NCBI GenBank assembly: GCA_947630795.1
Contig: CANRJC010000007.1
Location: forward strand, 1 to 64,000
DNA: 64,000 bases
Direction of reading: 5' to 3'
Source of the DNA: an uncultured Phascolarctobacterium sp.
GTDB taxonomy: Bacteria; Bacillota; Negativicutes; Acidaminococcales; Acidaminococcaceae
Shown: one piece after another, positions 26,543 to 35,006 of the stretch
Position numbering within the stretch: the first letter of the stretch is position 1
How the letters are laid out: each line of letters starts with the position of its first letter
The notes under the pieces: generated by a model
What the model saw: only the letters and a program-made list of their open reading frames with translations
Told to the model about the DNA's origin: nothing
The model's database searches: none
Made by a program: the position numbers and the translations under genes

Positions 26543-27616
26543 TCAGCCGTGCTGTTTTTGATAAGTCTTCATGAAATCGGCCAGCGCGGCGCAGGCTTCA
26601 TAAGTGACGGCGTTATAACAGCTGGCTCTGCAGCCGCCCACCAAGCGGTGGCCGCCGATGCCCACGAAGCCTTCGGCCTTGCCCTTGGCCACGAAATCTT
26701 TTTCCAAGGCGGCATCGGCCAAGTTGAAAGTGATGTTCATCAGCGAGCGATAAGCTTTTTGGGCGTGGCCCTTGTAAAAACCGCCGCTGGAGTCTATCGC
26801 ATCGTAGAGCAATTTCGCTTTGGCTCTGTTTCTCTTGAAAGCAGCCGCGGCGCCTCCCTCTTTTTCCAAATAGCGCAGGGTCTTGTTCAGCATATAGATG
26901 CAGAAGACCGGGGGCGTGTTGTAAAGAGAGTCGTTGTCGGCGAAGGTGCTGTATCTCAGCATGGTGGGCAGATCCTGCCGGGCCGAGGCCAAAAAGCCTT
27001 CTTTGATGATGACGACCACCACGCCGGCAGGAGCCAGATTTTTTTGTGCGCCGGCGTAGATGAGATCGAACTTGGTCACATCTATGGGCCTGCTCAAAAT
27101 GTCGCTGGACATATCGCAGATCACCGGCACGGGGAAGGAGGGGAAATCGGGCCACTCCGTTCCGTAAATGGTGTTGTTGGCGGTGATGTGCACGTAGTCG
27201 GTGTCCGGCTGCCAAGTGAAATCTTGGGGGATGTAGTTGTGGTTTTGATCGGCGCTGGAAGCAGCTTCATAGGCTTCGCCGTAATATTTTGCTTCGGCCA
27301 GGGCTTTTTTGGACCAGACGCCGGTGTTGACGTAGGCGGCCCGCCTGCGTAAAAAATTGGCCGCCGTCATCATGAACTGAGTGCTGCCGCCTCCTTGGAG
27401 GAAAAGGATGCGGTAATTTTCGGGAACGGCCAAAAGGCGGCGCAGCATATCTTTAGTCTCGGCATGAAGGGCGGCATATTCACTGCTCCTGTGGCTGATC
27501 TCCGTGATGCTCATGCCGGTGTGGGCAAAGTCTAAAAATTCCGCCTGTACTTCTTCCAAAACAGGCAGAGGCAGGGCGCTGGGGCCCGCGTTGAAATTAT
27601 AAGCTCGCTTGGTCAT
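26543..27616 (-). CDS. serC: Phosphoserine aminotransferase
   Basis: PLP enzyme converting 3-phosphohydroxypyruvate to phosphoserine. 357 residues, the usual length. The start is RAYNFNAGPSALPLPVLEE, followed by EISHRSSEY, LFLQGGGSTQFMM, the PLP-lysine region LIYAGAQKNLAPAGVVVVII, and the late GIGGHRLVGGCRASCYNA. The start is the ATG at 27616 with AAGGAG 8 nt upstream; the frame stays open 63 nt further but those codons overlap the promoter region. First gene of the serine operon. Confidence 0.96.
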   Translation of the reverse strand: MTKRAYNFNAGPSALPLPVLEEVQAEFLDFAHTGMSITEISHRSSEYAALHAETKDMLRRLLAVPENYRILFLQGGGSTQFMMTAANFLRRRAAYVNTGVWSKKALAEAKYYGEAYEAASSADQNHNYIPQDFTWQPDTDYVHITANNTIYGTEWPDFPSFPVPVICDMSSDILSRPIDVTKFDLIYAGAQKNLAPAGVVVVIIKEGFLASARQDLPTMLRYSTFADNDSLYNTPPVFCIYMLNKTLRYLEKEGGAAAAFKRNRAKAKLLYDAIDSSGGFYKGHAQKAYRSLMNITFNLADAALEKDFVAKGKAEGFVGIGGHRLVGGCRASCYNAVTYEACAALADFMKTYQKQHG

Positions 27617-27667
27617 AGGCCACGCTCCTTTTTTCGACGGCCGCTCCGCAGTTCGGAGCATACGCTC

Positions 27668-27695
27668 ATCATAGCACATCGGGGGTTTTAGTCAA
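27668..27695 (-). promoter_or_regulatory. Promoter of the serine operon
   Basis: Minus strand TTGACT (27695-27690), 16-nt spacer, TATGAT (27673-27668). It lies about 50 nt before the serC start. Confidence 0.7.
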
Positions 27696-27699
27696 GAGA

Positions 27700-28181
27700 T
27701 TATTTCTCGGAGCAAAAAAGAAAGGCGAGGGCCTTTTTTCTTGCCGCGAAAATATTTCCGCTTTAATGATAACACAGAGGAGCGCTCGGCCGCAACCGCA
27801 AAAGCAGAGCGCAAGGATTTTGCGCCGTCTGTGTAGAATGAAAGCCTAAAAGAAGGCGGCCGCGGCGAAAAAACTCCGCCGTTTTTCGGGCAGGGTCCGG
27901 AAGAAAGCTCGACGAAATTTTTCATCATGCCGATAAGAAAGAGCGTCGGCATTTTCATCGCGGCTCATGAGCAAGTCCGGCGCTGTTTTTCGCCGGGACT
28001 CGCGAGAAAGCTCATAGACAGTTTTTGCTGCTGCTTATGAGAAAAGTCCTTGCCTTTTTCGGCACGGCCTGTGAGAGAAGGACTCGGCGACCTTCGTCGC
28101 AGCTCGAGAAAAAATTTCGCAAAAATTTTGCTTCGGCTTTTTGGCCGGGCCTCGCCGCAAGAAAAGAGAGAACGAGAAGAT
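27700..28181. other. Intergenic region without a supported gene
   Basis: Apart from the serC promoter at its left edge, I see only open frames without ribosome binding sites. An A/T tract of the recurrent type is at 28107-28130 and a loose CTCATA/TATGAG inverted repeat at about 28006-28041. Confidence 0.4.
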
Positions 28182-28934
28182 ATGGAAGACTTCGTCTGCG
28201 CCGGCCCTTACGGACCGCTGGAATGCATCATCGAACCTTATAGGGGCCCGGGCCCCTGCCCCGCCACTTTCATCATGTGCCACGGCTTTAGAGGCAGCAG
28301 AGAAAGCGGCGGCCGCGCCGTCTTGGTGGCCCGGCAGCTGACCCGCTATTGCCAAGTGCTGCGTTTTAATTTTACTGCCACCGATCTTCTTTCCAAGTGG
28401 AAGGAAGAATTGGAAGCGGTGTTGCTCGCCTTAGAGGAGAGGCAGCCCGGGGCCGTCTTCGTTATGGGCCGCAGTTTGGGAGGAGCCTGTGCCTTTGTCA
28501 CCACTGCCGTCCGCCCCGAAGTCGCCGGCCTCATCCTTTGGGCAACGCCTTTCGATCTTAGAGGCACTTTCCGCTTCGTCATGGGGGAAGAAGATTACGC
28601 CCGTTTGGACGCGGGAGAAACGGTGCACTACGACGACGAACGAGGCGTGTGCGATGTAGACCCCGCCTTTTTGCCCGACTTCGACCGCTACGACTGGCCG
28701 AGTTTGTGGCAGAGCCGTTCGCGCAAAATGCCGGTGCTCATTTTGCACTGTCAAGATGACGAGACGGTGCTCTCTTCTCAGGCCTGGCAAAATTTTGCCC
28801 ACGCCCGGGCCAACGGCGTGCCCTGCACTTTTTCTCTTTTCCCCAAAGGGGACCACAGTTTCACAGAATACAGCGAGACTGCCGGCCGCCTCATCGCCGC
28901 TTGGCTGAGGGCCCATCTTCCCGCGGCAAAATAA
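28182..28934 (+). CDS. Alpha/beta hydrolase
   Basis: 250 residues of the alpha/beta hydrolase fold, serine aminopeptidase/esterase-like. Oxyanion region FIMCHGFRGSRESGGRA; nucleophile elbow VMGRSLGGACAF; acid in VLILHCQDDETVLS; histidine in KGDHSFTEYSE. No signal peptide, so cytoplasmic. The ATG at 28182 gives the family-like start MEDFVCAGPYGPLECII; the ribosome binding site (GAGAGAACGAGAA) is weak, and the frame is open about 130 nt upstream. Substrate unknown. It stands alone ahead of the cyclophilin gene. Confidence 0.85.
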   Translation: MEDFVCAGPYGPLECIIEPYRGPGPCPATFIMCHGFRGSRESGGRAVLVARQLTRYCQVLRFNFTATDLLSKWKEELEAVLLALEERQPGAVFVMGRSLGGACAFVTTAVRPEVAGLILWATPFDLRGTFRFVMGEEDYARLDAGETVHYDDERGVCDVDPAFLPDFDRYDWPSLWQSRSRKMPVLILHCQDDETVLSSQAWQNFAHARANGVPCTFSLFPKGDHSFTEYSETAGRLIAAWLRAHLPAAK

Positions 28935-29103
28935 ACGAGAGCTGCCTTTTTTCTCTTGAACTAAGAGCCGTGGCTTTTGAGCCGAGCAAAGAGCTACTTT
29001 TAAATTTTGTGGCGGCGGCGGGTGAAGGGATGTATAATAATCATATGAAGAAAAAATAAAAAGCGGCGGCCCTTCGCCTCTCGTTTTCGAAAGGAAGATA
29101 AAT

Positions 29104-29646
29104 ATGAAAAAACTTTTCGCCCTCTGCCTTTTGTGCGCCGTCTTTTTCTGCGCAGCCTGCGGCAGCGGCAAGGCGGCTGCTCCCGCCACCGCGGTGCTGG
29201 AGACGAGTTTAGGCACCGTGGAGATCAAATTGGCTACGGAACTGGCGCCCCGCACCTGTCAAAATTTCATCGCTCTCGCCCAAAAAGGTTTTTATAACGG
29301 CCTCACCTTTCATCGGGTCATCGACGGCTTCATGATCCAAGGGGGCTGCCCCAAAGGCGACGGCACCGGCGGCCCCGGCTACACCATCCCCGACGAATTC
29401 AACAACAATTTACGCCACGACAGCGCCGGCGTGCTCTCTATGGCCAACGCCGGGCCCAACACCGGCGGCAGTCAATTCTTCATCACGTTGGCTCCCGCCC
29501 CCTGGCTGGACGGTCATCACGCCGTTTTCGGCCGCGTGGTGAAGGGCATGCAGACCGTGGCAGCCATCGGCAAGGTGAAGACGGACGCCCAAGACAGGCC
29601 CCTCTTCCCCGTGGTCATCAAAAAAATAACCATCGAAAAAAGATAA
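29104..29646 (+). CDS. Peptidyl-prolyl cis-trans isomerase (cyclophilin), probable lipoprotein
   Basis: 180 residues. The N-terminus [20 protein letters not shown] is a lipoprotein-like signal peptide; the likely lipidated cysteine is residue 19. The cyclophilin domain is compact and bacterial: [58 protein letters not shown] and [11 protein letters not shown], with the catalytic arginine in FHRV. It would assist folding of exported proteins. A TATAAT lies at 29033-29038 and GAAAGGAAG precedes the start. It is just upstream of phoH (12 nt). Confidence 0.93.
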   Translation: MKKLFALCLLCAVFFCAACGSGKAAAPATAVLETSLGTVEIKLATELAPRTCQNFIALAQKGFYNGLTFHRVIDGFMIQGGCPKGDGTGGPGYTIPDEFNNNLRHDSAGVLSMANAGPNTGGSQFFITLAPAPWLDGHHAVFGRVVKGMQTVAAIGKVKTDAQDRPLFPVVIKKITIEKR

Positions 29647-29658
29647 AGGAGAAAAAGT

Positions 29659-30618
29659 TTGACAGCGGAGCAGCGGTTGGACCTACACGATAAACAGGAA
29701 ATGATGGCTCTCTGCGGCCCTCAAGACGAAAATTTGCGGCTGTTGCGGGCCGCCTTCCCCTGTCTTTTGGTGGCCAGAGGCAACACGCTGCTCTGGTCGG
29801 GAGCGGAAGAAGAGTGCGCCCTTTTGGAGCAGATGATCAAAGAGCTGCTCTTCATGCATCGGCAGGGCCTGCCCATCGGCCGCCAAGACGTGACCTACGG
29901 CAGCAGCATGGTGCGGCGGGGAAAAAAGGAGAGCCTGCACCGCATGCACGCCGACACTCTCATCACCAGCTATCGGGGGCGGCTCGTCCAAGCCAAAACT
30001 TTGGGCCAATGGCATTATGTAGACACCATCCGCAAGAACTACATCACTTTGGCGGCCGGGCCCGCCGGCACCGGCAAAACTTATTTGGCGGTGGCTTTGG
30101 CGGTGGCGGCCTTAAAAGCAAAAAGCGCAGAGCGGATCATCCTCACCCGGCCGGCGGTGGAAGCGGGGGAAAAGCTGGGCTTTTTGCCGGGCGATCTGCA
30201 GGATAAAGTCGATCCCTATCTGCGGCCTCTCTACGACGGCCTCTGCGATCTTTTGGGCAACGATGCTTTGCAAAAACATCTGGCCCGAGGCACCATCGAG
30301 GTGGCGCCTTTGGCTTACATGAGAGGGCGCACCCTCAGTTCGGCCTTCATTATTTTGGACGAAGCTCAAAACAGCACCGCCGAGCAAATGAAGATGTTCC
30401 TCACCCGTTTCGGCGGCGGCAGCAAAATGGTCATCACCGGCGACACCACTCAGATCGATCTGCCCGGCGGTAAAGCCAGCGGCCTGCAAGAGGCCATGAA
30501 GATCTTGGCGGGGATAGAGGGCATCGGCATCTGTCGCTTCGCTTCAGACGACGTGGTGCGCCACCCCATCGTCGGCGCCATCATCGACGCTTACGAAAAA
30601 TATCGGGAAGAAAAATAA
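29659..30618 (+). CDS. phoH: PhoH family ATPase
   Basis: 319 residues. Walker A is GPAGTGKTYLAVALA, followed by ILTRPAVEAGEKLGFLPGDL and Walker B FIILDEAQNSTAEQMKMFLTRFG, then VITGDTTQIDLPGGKASGL. This is the PhoH/PhoL type found next to ybeY in very many bacteria and thought to act in RNA metabolism. The N-terminal 110 residues resemble the KH-like segment of the family. The start codon is TTG at 29659, with AAGGAG 7 nt upstream. First gene of the conserved phoH-ybeY-cdd-era string. Confidence 0.93.
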   Translation: MTAEQRLDLHDKQEMMALCGPQDENLRLLRAAFPCLLVARGNTLLWSGAEEECALLEQMIKELLFMHRQGLPIGRQDVTYGSSMVRRGKKESLHRMHADTLITSYRGRLVQAKTLGQWHYVDTIRKNYITLAAGPAGTGKTYLAVALAVAALKAKSAERIILTRPAVEAGEKLGFLPGDLQDKVDPYLRPLYDGLCDLLGNDALQKHLARGTIEVAPLAYMRGRTLSSAFIILDEAQNSTAEQMKMFLTRFGGGSKMVITGDTTQIDLPGGKASGLQEAMKILAGIEGIGICRFASDDVVRHPIVGAIIDAYEKYREEK

Positions 30619-30684
30619 AAGAGAGCTCGCTCAAAGAGCCGTCCCTCAAGAGAAAGACATATATTATAGGAAGGAAAGAAAAAA

Positions 30685-31161
30685 GTGGAGATCTTTTTGG
30701 AAAACGCTCAGGAAGAGATAGCCGTCTCTCCCGCTTTGGAAGAACTGCTGCTGAAGGCCCTGCAGTGCTGCGCCGCTCAGCATGCAGTGCCGGAGGCGGC
30801 AGAAGTGGACGTTACTTTGGCAGGGGACGAAGAGATACACCGTTTGAACAAAGAATACAGAGGCGTGGACCGGCCCACCGACGTCCTCTCTTTTGCTTTG
30901 AACGAAGGAGAAGAAGAGCCGGAGGAAGAGCCGGCGCAAAATTTGTTGGGCGATATCGTCATCTCTCTTCCCACCGCCGCTCGCCAAGCCGAAGAATACG
31001 GCCACAGTTTGGAAAGAGAAGTCGCCTATCTGGCCATCCACGGCCTTTTGCATATTTTGGGCTACGATCATATGAACGAGGAGGAGAAGGCCCTCATGCG
31101 CCGAGAAGAAGAAAAAGCTCTCGCCGCCATCAGTCTTTCGCAAAAAGACCTGGGCCTTTAA
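30685..31161 (+). CDS. ybeY: Endoribonuclease YbeY (16S rRNA maturation)
   Basis: 158 residues. The zinc motif is [19 protein letters not shown] (three histidines), with the upstream [15 protein letters not shown] and [19 protein letters not shown] signatures. The enzyme trims 16S rRNA 3' ends and takes part in ribosome quality control. The start codon is GTG. It follows phoH in the usual order; the dgkA gene that often comes next in Firmicutes is absent. Confidence 0.95.
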   Translation: MEIFLENAQEEIAVSPALEELLLKALQCCAAQHAVPEAAEVDVTLAGDEEIHRLNKEYRGVDRPTDVLSFALNEGEEEPEEEPAQNLLGDIVISLPTAARQAEEYGHSLEREVAYLAIHGLLHILGYDHMNEEEKALMRREEEKALAAISLSQKDLGL

Positions 31162-31168
31162 GAAAAAG

Positions 31169-31600
31169 ATGGAGCTTGCAGAACTGAGCCCTGCGGAGAG
31201 AGAACTTTATCGGGCAGCCCTCAAGGCGAGAGCAAACGCCTACGCTCCCTATTCTCATTTTGCGGTGGGAGCGGCGGTGAGGTGCGCCGACGGCAAGATC
31301 TTTTGCGGCTGCAATGTGGAGAACGCTTCTTACGGCCTCAGCTGCTGCGCCGAACGCAACGCCGTTTTTGCGGCTGTGGCCGCCGGCTATCGCTCCTTTG
31401 CCGCTCTCTGCGTGGCAGGAGAAGACAGCCGCCCCCTTTCTCCCTGCGGCGCCTGCCGTCAGGTGCTGGCCGAATTCGGCGTAGAAAAGATCATTTTGGC
31501 CAACACTGAAGGAAAAGCAGCTCTTTACGCTGTCGAAGACCTGCTCCCCTATCCTTTCGTCCTCAAAAAAACCGACGACGGAGAAAAACATGGAAGCTAA
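31169..31600 (+). CDS. cdd: Cytidine deaminase
   Basis: 143 residues, homotetrameric type. The zinc motif is NASYGLSCCAERNAVFAAV with the paired cysteines in LSPCGACRQVLAEFG; the substrate site YAPYSHFAVGAAV is also clear. It salvages cytidine and deoxycytidine to uridine forms. No strong ribosome binding site is visible 7 nt after the ybeY stop, so translation may be coupled. Its end overlaps era by 11 nt. Confidence 0.95.
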   Translation: MELAELSPAERELYRAALKARANAYAPYSHFAVGAAVRCADGKIFCGCNVENASYGLSCCAERNAVFAAVAAGYRSFAALCVAGEDSRPLSPCGACRQVLAEFGVEKIILANTEGKAALYAVEDLLPYPFVLKKTDDGEKHGS

Positions 31601-32492
31601 AAAACATCGCTCCGGCTTTTGCGCCTTGGTGGGCCGCCCCAACGTAGGCAAGTCCACCTTGATGAACAGCCTCATCGGGCAGAAGATCGCCATCGTCAGC
31701 GACAAGCCCCAGACCACCCGCAACAAGATCATGTGCGTTTTGAACACCGATGACGCTCAGATCGTTTTTTTGGACACTCCCGGCATCCACAAACCTCAGC
31801 ACAAATTGGGCCGCTATATGGTGCACGCAGCAGAAGGCGCCTTAAAAGACGTGGACGTGATCCTTTTCGTGGTGGATGCCACCCAAAAACGGGGAGCGGG
31901 AGAAGAATACATTTTGCGTTTGCTGCGGGAAGTGAAGACCCCCGTGCTCTTGGCGGTGAATAAAATAGATAAACTGGCCAAGAAAGAAGAACTGCTGGCC
32001 ATTTTAGAAGATTACGCCAAAGCTTTGGACTTCGCCGCTTTGCTCCCCCTCTCCGCCCTCAAAGACAAAAATTTCTCGCCCTTGGTGGACGAGATCGTCC
32101 GTCATCTCCCGGAGGGCCCGGCCTATTTTCCCGAAGACGTGCTCACTGATCAGCCGGAGCGGACCATCGCCGCCGAATCGGTGAGAGAGCAGGTGCTGCG
32201 GCACACTCGGGACGAAGTGCCCCACGCTGTGGCGGTGGAGATCGAAGAATTCAAAGAAAGAGAAAAAGGCGGCGTTTACATCCGCGCCACCGTTTTGGTG
32301 GAAAGAGATTCTCAAAAAGGCATCATCATCGGGGCCAAGGGGGCCCGTTTGAAAGAAATAGGGCAGGGGGCCCGGCTGGGTTTGGAAAAACTGCTGGCCT
32401 GCCCGGTCTACTTGGACCTGTGGGTGAAAGTGCGGGCCGATTGGCGCGATCAGGAGCATTTTTTGCGCCGCTTGGGCTACGGCGACGATTAA
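31590..32492 (+). CDS. era: GTPase Era
   Basis: 300 residues. G1 LVGRPNVGKSTLMNSL, G2 PQTTRNKIMCVL, G3 FLDTPGIHKPQHKLG, G4 LAVNKIDKL, and a C-terminal KH domain with GIIIGAKGARLKEIGQGAR. Era binds the 3' end of 16S rRNA and helps assemble the 30S subunit, matching YbeY upstream. GGAG lies 6 nt before the ATG inside the end of cdd. Confidence 0.96.
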   Translation: MEAKKHRSGFCALVGRPNVGKSTLMNSLIGQKIAIVSDKPQTTRNKIMCVLNTDDAQIVFLDTPGIHKPQHKLGRYMVHAAEGALKDVDVILFVVDATQKRGAGEEYILRLLREVKTPVLLAVNKIDKLAKKEELLAILEDYAKALDFAALLPLSALKDKNFSPLVDEIVRHLPEGPAYFPEDVLTDQPERTIAAESVREQVLRHTRDEVPHAVAVEIEEFKEREKGGVYIRATVLVERDSQKGIIIGAKGARLKEIGQGARLGLEKLLACPVYLDLWVKVRADWRDQEHFLRRLGYGDD

Positions 32493-32505
32493 GGAGTGAG
32501 GACTT

Positions 32506-33801
32506 ATCGACAGCGATCCTCGGCTGTTCGCGGTGCTTTTCGGGGCGGCAGCCGTAACTTTGATCTTCATCAACGGCTTTTTCGTGCTGGCAGAATATGC
32601 TTTGGTGCACAGCCGTAAAACAAAATTGGCGGAGCCTGCAGAGCAGGGCGACGCCAAAGCACAGGCGGCTCTCACCGTCTTGGAAAAGCAGGATGCCTAT
32701 TTGAGCAGCATCCAGTTGGGCATCACCGCCTCCAGCGTTTTGCTGGGGCTGGTCTGCGTGCCTCTCTTTCGTTTGCTCTTTGCTTTGTGCGGCATCGAAG
32801 CAACGTGGGGCTGCTGGCTGCCGGCCTATCTGCTGGTAGTGGTGGCCCATGTGGTCTTCGCCGAATTGGTGCCCCGCACCGTGGCCCTCAACAAGATCGA
32901 AGAGTCGGCCATGGCCATGGCCTATCCCGTAACTTTCTTCTACTATTTGACTTACCCGCTGATGCTCTTCTGTCATCGCTTCAGCCGGGCGGTGCTGCGG
33001 CTCTTGGGCTTCTCTCGGCCTAAAGAAGATCTGTCTGTCAGCGAAGACGAATTGCGGGAGATCGTCAGCGCCAGCGGGCAGGAAGGGGAGATCGACCCCT
33101 TAGAGAGCAGCATGATCGAAAATGTTTTCGATTTTTCCGAGCGGGTAGTGAAAGAGATCATGGTGCCTCGCCAAGACATGCACTGCCTTTTCGTCGAAGA
33201 CAGTTTGGCCGACAATTTGCAGGAAGTGCGCACCTGGGGCAAGACCCGCTATCCTCTCTGCGAAGAAGATAAGGACCACGTCATCGGGGTCATCCACGTG
33301 CGGGACTTGGTAGAAGTTTCTGGGCAAAGCGATTTCGATCTGCGCAAGGCGGCCCGGCCCCTGGTGGCGGTGCCCGAAGCCATGCCGGTGGCCAAATTGC
33401 TGCAGCTGATGCAGAAAGAAAAGGTGCAGATCGCTCTGGTGGCCGACGAATACGGCGGCACCGCCGGCCTCATCACCATGGAAGATCTGGTGGAAGAGAT
33501 CGTGGGCGAGATAGAAGACCGAGGCCAAGGGGACCAACCGGAAGCCGAGGCCGTCGCAAAGTTGCCCGACGGAGGCTGGGAATTCGACGGGCTGGTGCTT
33601 TTAGACGACATCGCCGAACTGCTGCACATAGAATTCGCCGACGCCGAAGAAGACACCATCGGCGGCTACGTCTTCGGCTGTTTGGGCCGCAAGCCCCAGA
33701 AAAAAGATCAGGTCACTATCGGCGGCTATGTTTTCACGGTGCTGCAGGCCGAGGGCTTCAGAGTGCTGCGGGTGGCTGCCCATCCCCTCCCTCCCGCTTA
33801 G
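32506..33801 (+). CDS. CNNM/CorC-type membrane protein with CBS domains (HlyC/CorC family)
   Basis: About 430 residues. An N-terminal CNNM transmembrane domain (FINGFFVLAEYALVHSRK, then further hydrophobic segments to about residue 150), an acidic hinge SEDELREIVSASGQEGEID, two CBS domains (VMVPRQDM-like start at KEIMVPRQDMHCLF; ALVADEYGGTAGLITMEDLV) and a C-terminal CorC_HlyC domain. Members are linked to magnesium or other divalent cation efflux. The first standard start in frame is GTG at 32533, but it lacks a ribosome binding site and would trim the first membrane segment. AAGGAG sits 9 nt before an in-frame ATC at 32506, so a rare ATC start is proposed. It lies between era and recO. Confidence 0.87.
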   Translation: MDSDPRLFAVLFGAAAVTLIFINGFFVLAEYALVHSRKTKLAEPAEQGDAKAQAALTVLEKQDAYLSSIQLGITASSVLLGLVCVPLFRLLFALCGIEATWGCWLPAYLLVVVAHVVFAELVPRTVALNKIEESAMAMAYPVTFFYYLTYPLMLFCHRFSRAVLRLLGFSRPKEDLSVSEDELREIVSASGQEGEIDPLESSMIENVFDFSERVVKEIMVPRQDMHCLFVEDSLADNLQEVRTWGKTRYPLCEEDKDHVIGVIHVRDLVEVSGQSDFDLRKAARPLVAVPEAMPVAKLLQLMQKEKVQIALVADEYGGTAGLITMEDLVEEIVGEIEDRGQGDQPEAEAVAKLPDGGWEFDGLVLLDDIAELLHIEFADAEEDTIGGYVFGCLGRKPQKKDQVTIGGYVFTVLQAEGFRVLRVAAHPLPPA

Positions 33802-33804
33802 ATC

Positions 33805-34548
33805 ATGGCAGAGATATTGAAGGCCGAGGCCATCGTCCTGAAAGTGACTGACCAAGGCGGCGTCGATAAGCAGGTGCTGTGCTACAGCAAAGAATACGGC
33901 AAGCTGCGCTTTGCAGCCTACGGCGCCAAATTTGCCAAAAGCGTCAAAGGGCGGCTGCTCCAGCCTTTTGCCCGTCTGCAGCTGGAATTGGCCCCGGGGC
34001 AGCGAGTGGACAAACTTTTGAACTGCGAGCTGGCCTCTTTGCCTCTGGGCATGGACATGCGGCAATTGGCCTACGCCGCCGTGCTCACAGAAGCGTGCGA
34101 TCTTCTGACGGAAGAGAGAGCGCCCCAGCCTTCTCTTTACGAGCTGTTGGCTGCGAGCCTGGAGGCATTGACGAAGCGCAACCCCCGGCTGGTGGCCTTG
34201 GCCTTTTCGGTGCAGCTTTTAAGAGCGAGCGGCTTTGCCCCCAGCTTAGAACATTGCGCCGCTTGTCAGCGGCCCTTGAGGGAAGAAGAAGACACTTTTT
34301 TCAGCTGCACGCAAGGAGGAGCTCTTTGCTCTCACTGCGCCGCTCTTTTGGGAGAGGAGGAAGCCTTTCCCGCCGCGGCCCGGGCTTTTTGGCGGCAGTT
34401 GGACGCCATCGACCTTGCCGCTCCCTCGGCCTTCACCGTGAAGGGGGGCACCTTGCTGGCGACGGAGAAGGTGCTGGGCCTCTACCTTCTCAGTTTGACG
34501 GAGCGGCCTCTCAAAAGTTTGGCCTTCATCAAAGAACTGGGGTTGTAA
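33805..34548 (+). CDS. recO: DNA repair protein RecO
   Basis: 247 residues. N-terminal OB fold (EAIVLKVTDQGGVDKQVLCY, FAAYGAKFAKSVKGRLLQPF), a helical middle, and a zinc site with CAAC at about residue 152 and CSHC at about 178. RecO loads RecA with RecR at gapped DNA. It starts 3 nt after the upstream stop without a clear ribosome binding site, so coupling is likely. It is the last gene of the cluster before an inserted two-gene module. Confidence 0.93.
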   Translation: MAEILKAEAIVLKVTDQGGVDKQVLCYSKEYGKLRFAAYGAKFAKSVKGRLLQPFARLQLELAPGQRVDKLLNCELASLPLGMDMRQLAYAAVLTEACDLLTEERAPQPSLYELLAASLEALTKRNPRLVALAFSVQLLRASGFAPSLEHCAACQRPLREEEDTFFSCTQGGALCSHCAALLGEEEAFPAAARAFWRQLDAIDLAAPSAFTVKGGTLLATEKVLGLYLLSLTERPLKSLAFIKELGL

Positions 34549-34564
34549 AAACGCAGCATGAAAT

Positions 34565-34618
34565 AAAAAGCGCGACTGACGCCCTCAAGGGTGGGCTCCT
34601 CGGGGGTGTTGCTTTTTT
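34565..34618 (+). terminator. Possible terminator after recO
   Basis: AAAAGC (34566-34571) and GCTTTTTT (34611-34618) can close a long stem-loop with an inner CCCT/AGGG pairing. The stem is imperfect, so this is a weak call. Confidence 0.4.
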
Positions 34619-34884
34619 GAAAAAGCTTCAGGCGAAAAAAACTTGCGGCTGCGGGAAAAAGCAAAAAATTTTTAAATGCGTAAAAAAGCTCAGCTCGCTT
34701 TAAAAAGTCGAGCGCCGCAAAAGGAAGGAGCAAGTTCATCTTAACGAGAAGGAAAAAACGCAAGAAGCGGCGAATCATCGTTTAGAAAGGTAGGGCCTTC
34801 TTTAAAAAGCTCGGGCCGATCCCTTCGATCGAAAAGTGAAAATGACGCAGTTTTGTGCGGATGCGATGTCGTTATTGCGTTTTT

Positions 34885-34917
34885 GCCGCGGTCCCTTAGG
34901 GGATGGCGGCATTTTTT
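34885..34917 (+). terminator. Terminator-like hairpin before the toxin-antitoxin-like module
   Basis: GCCGCGGTCCC and GGGATGGCGGC pair with one mismatch and one wobble around TTAG, followed by ATTTTTTA. It would isolate the next two genes from recO read-through. Confidence 0.65.
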
Positions 34918-34934
34918 ATGAAAAGCGGCAGCAC

Positions 34935-35001
34935 GATCTCATCATAAAAATTTGCATCTCATCATAAATCATGATAAGATGTAAAAAAGTATGATGAGGT
35001 G
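34935..35001 (+). promoter_or_regulatory. Promoter with overlapping palindromic operator for the AbiE-like module
   Basis: TTGCAT (34952-34957), a 17-nt spacer and TAAGAT (34975-34980) form a promoter. It is covered by an imperfect palindrome at 34955-34981 with outer arms CATCT/AGATG and inner arms ATCAT/ATGAT. Further half-sites of the same type lie on each side: CTCATCAT at 34938 and ATGATGAG at 34991. This is the arrangement expected for autorepression by the downstream winged-helix protein. Confidence 0.65.
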
Positions 35002-35006
35002 TTGAC

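Noticed and set aside
27692-27958. 88-codon minus-strand frame upstream of serC
   Set aside because: It covers the serC promoter, lacks a ribosome binding site and has no recognisable sequence.
34482-34778. 98-codon minus-strand frame at the end of recO
   Set aside because: Overlaps the recO end and a terminator-like hairpin; composition reflects T-rich DNA and no start signal is seen.
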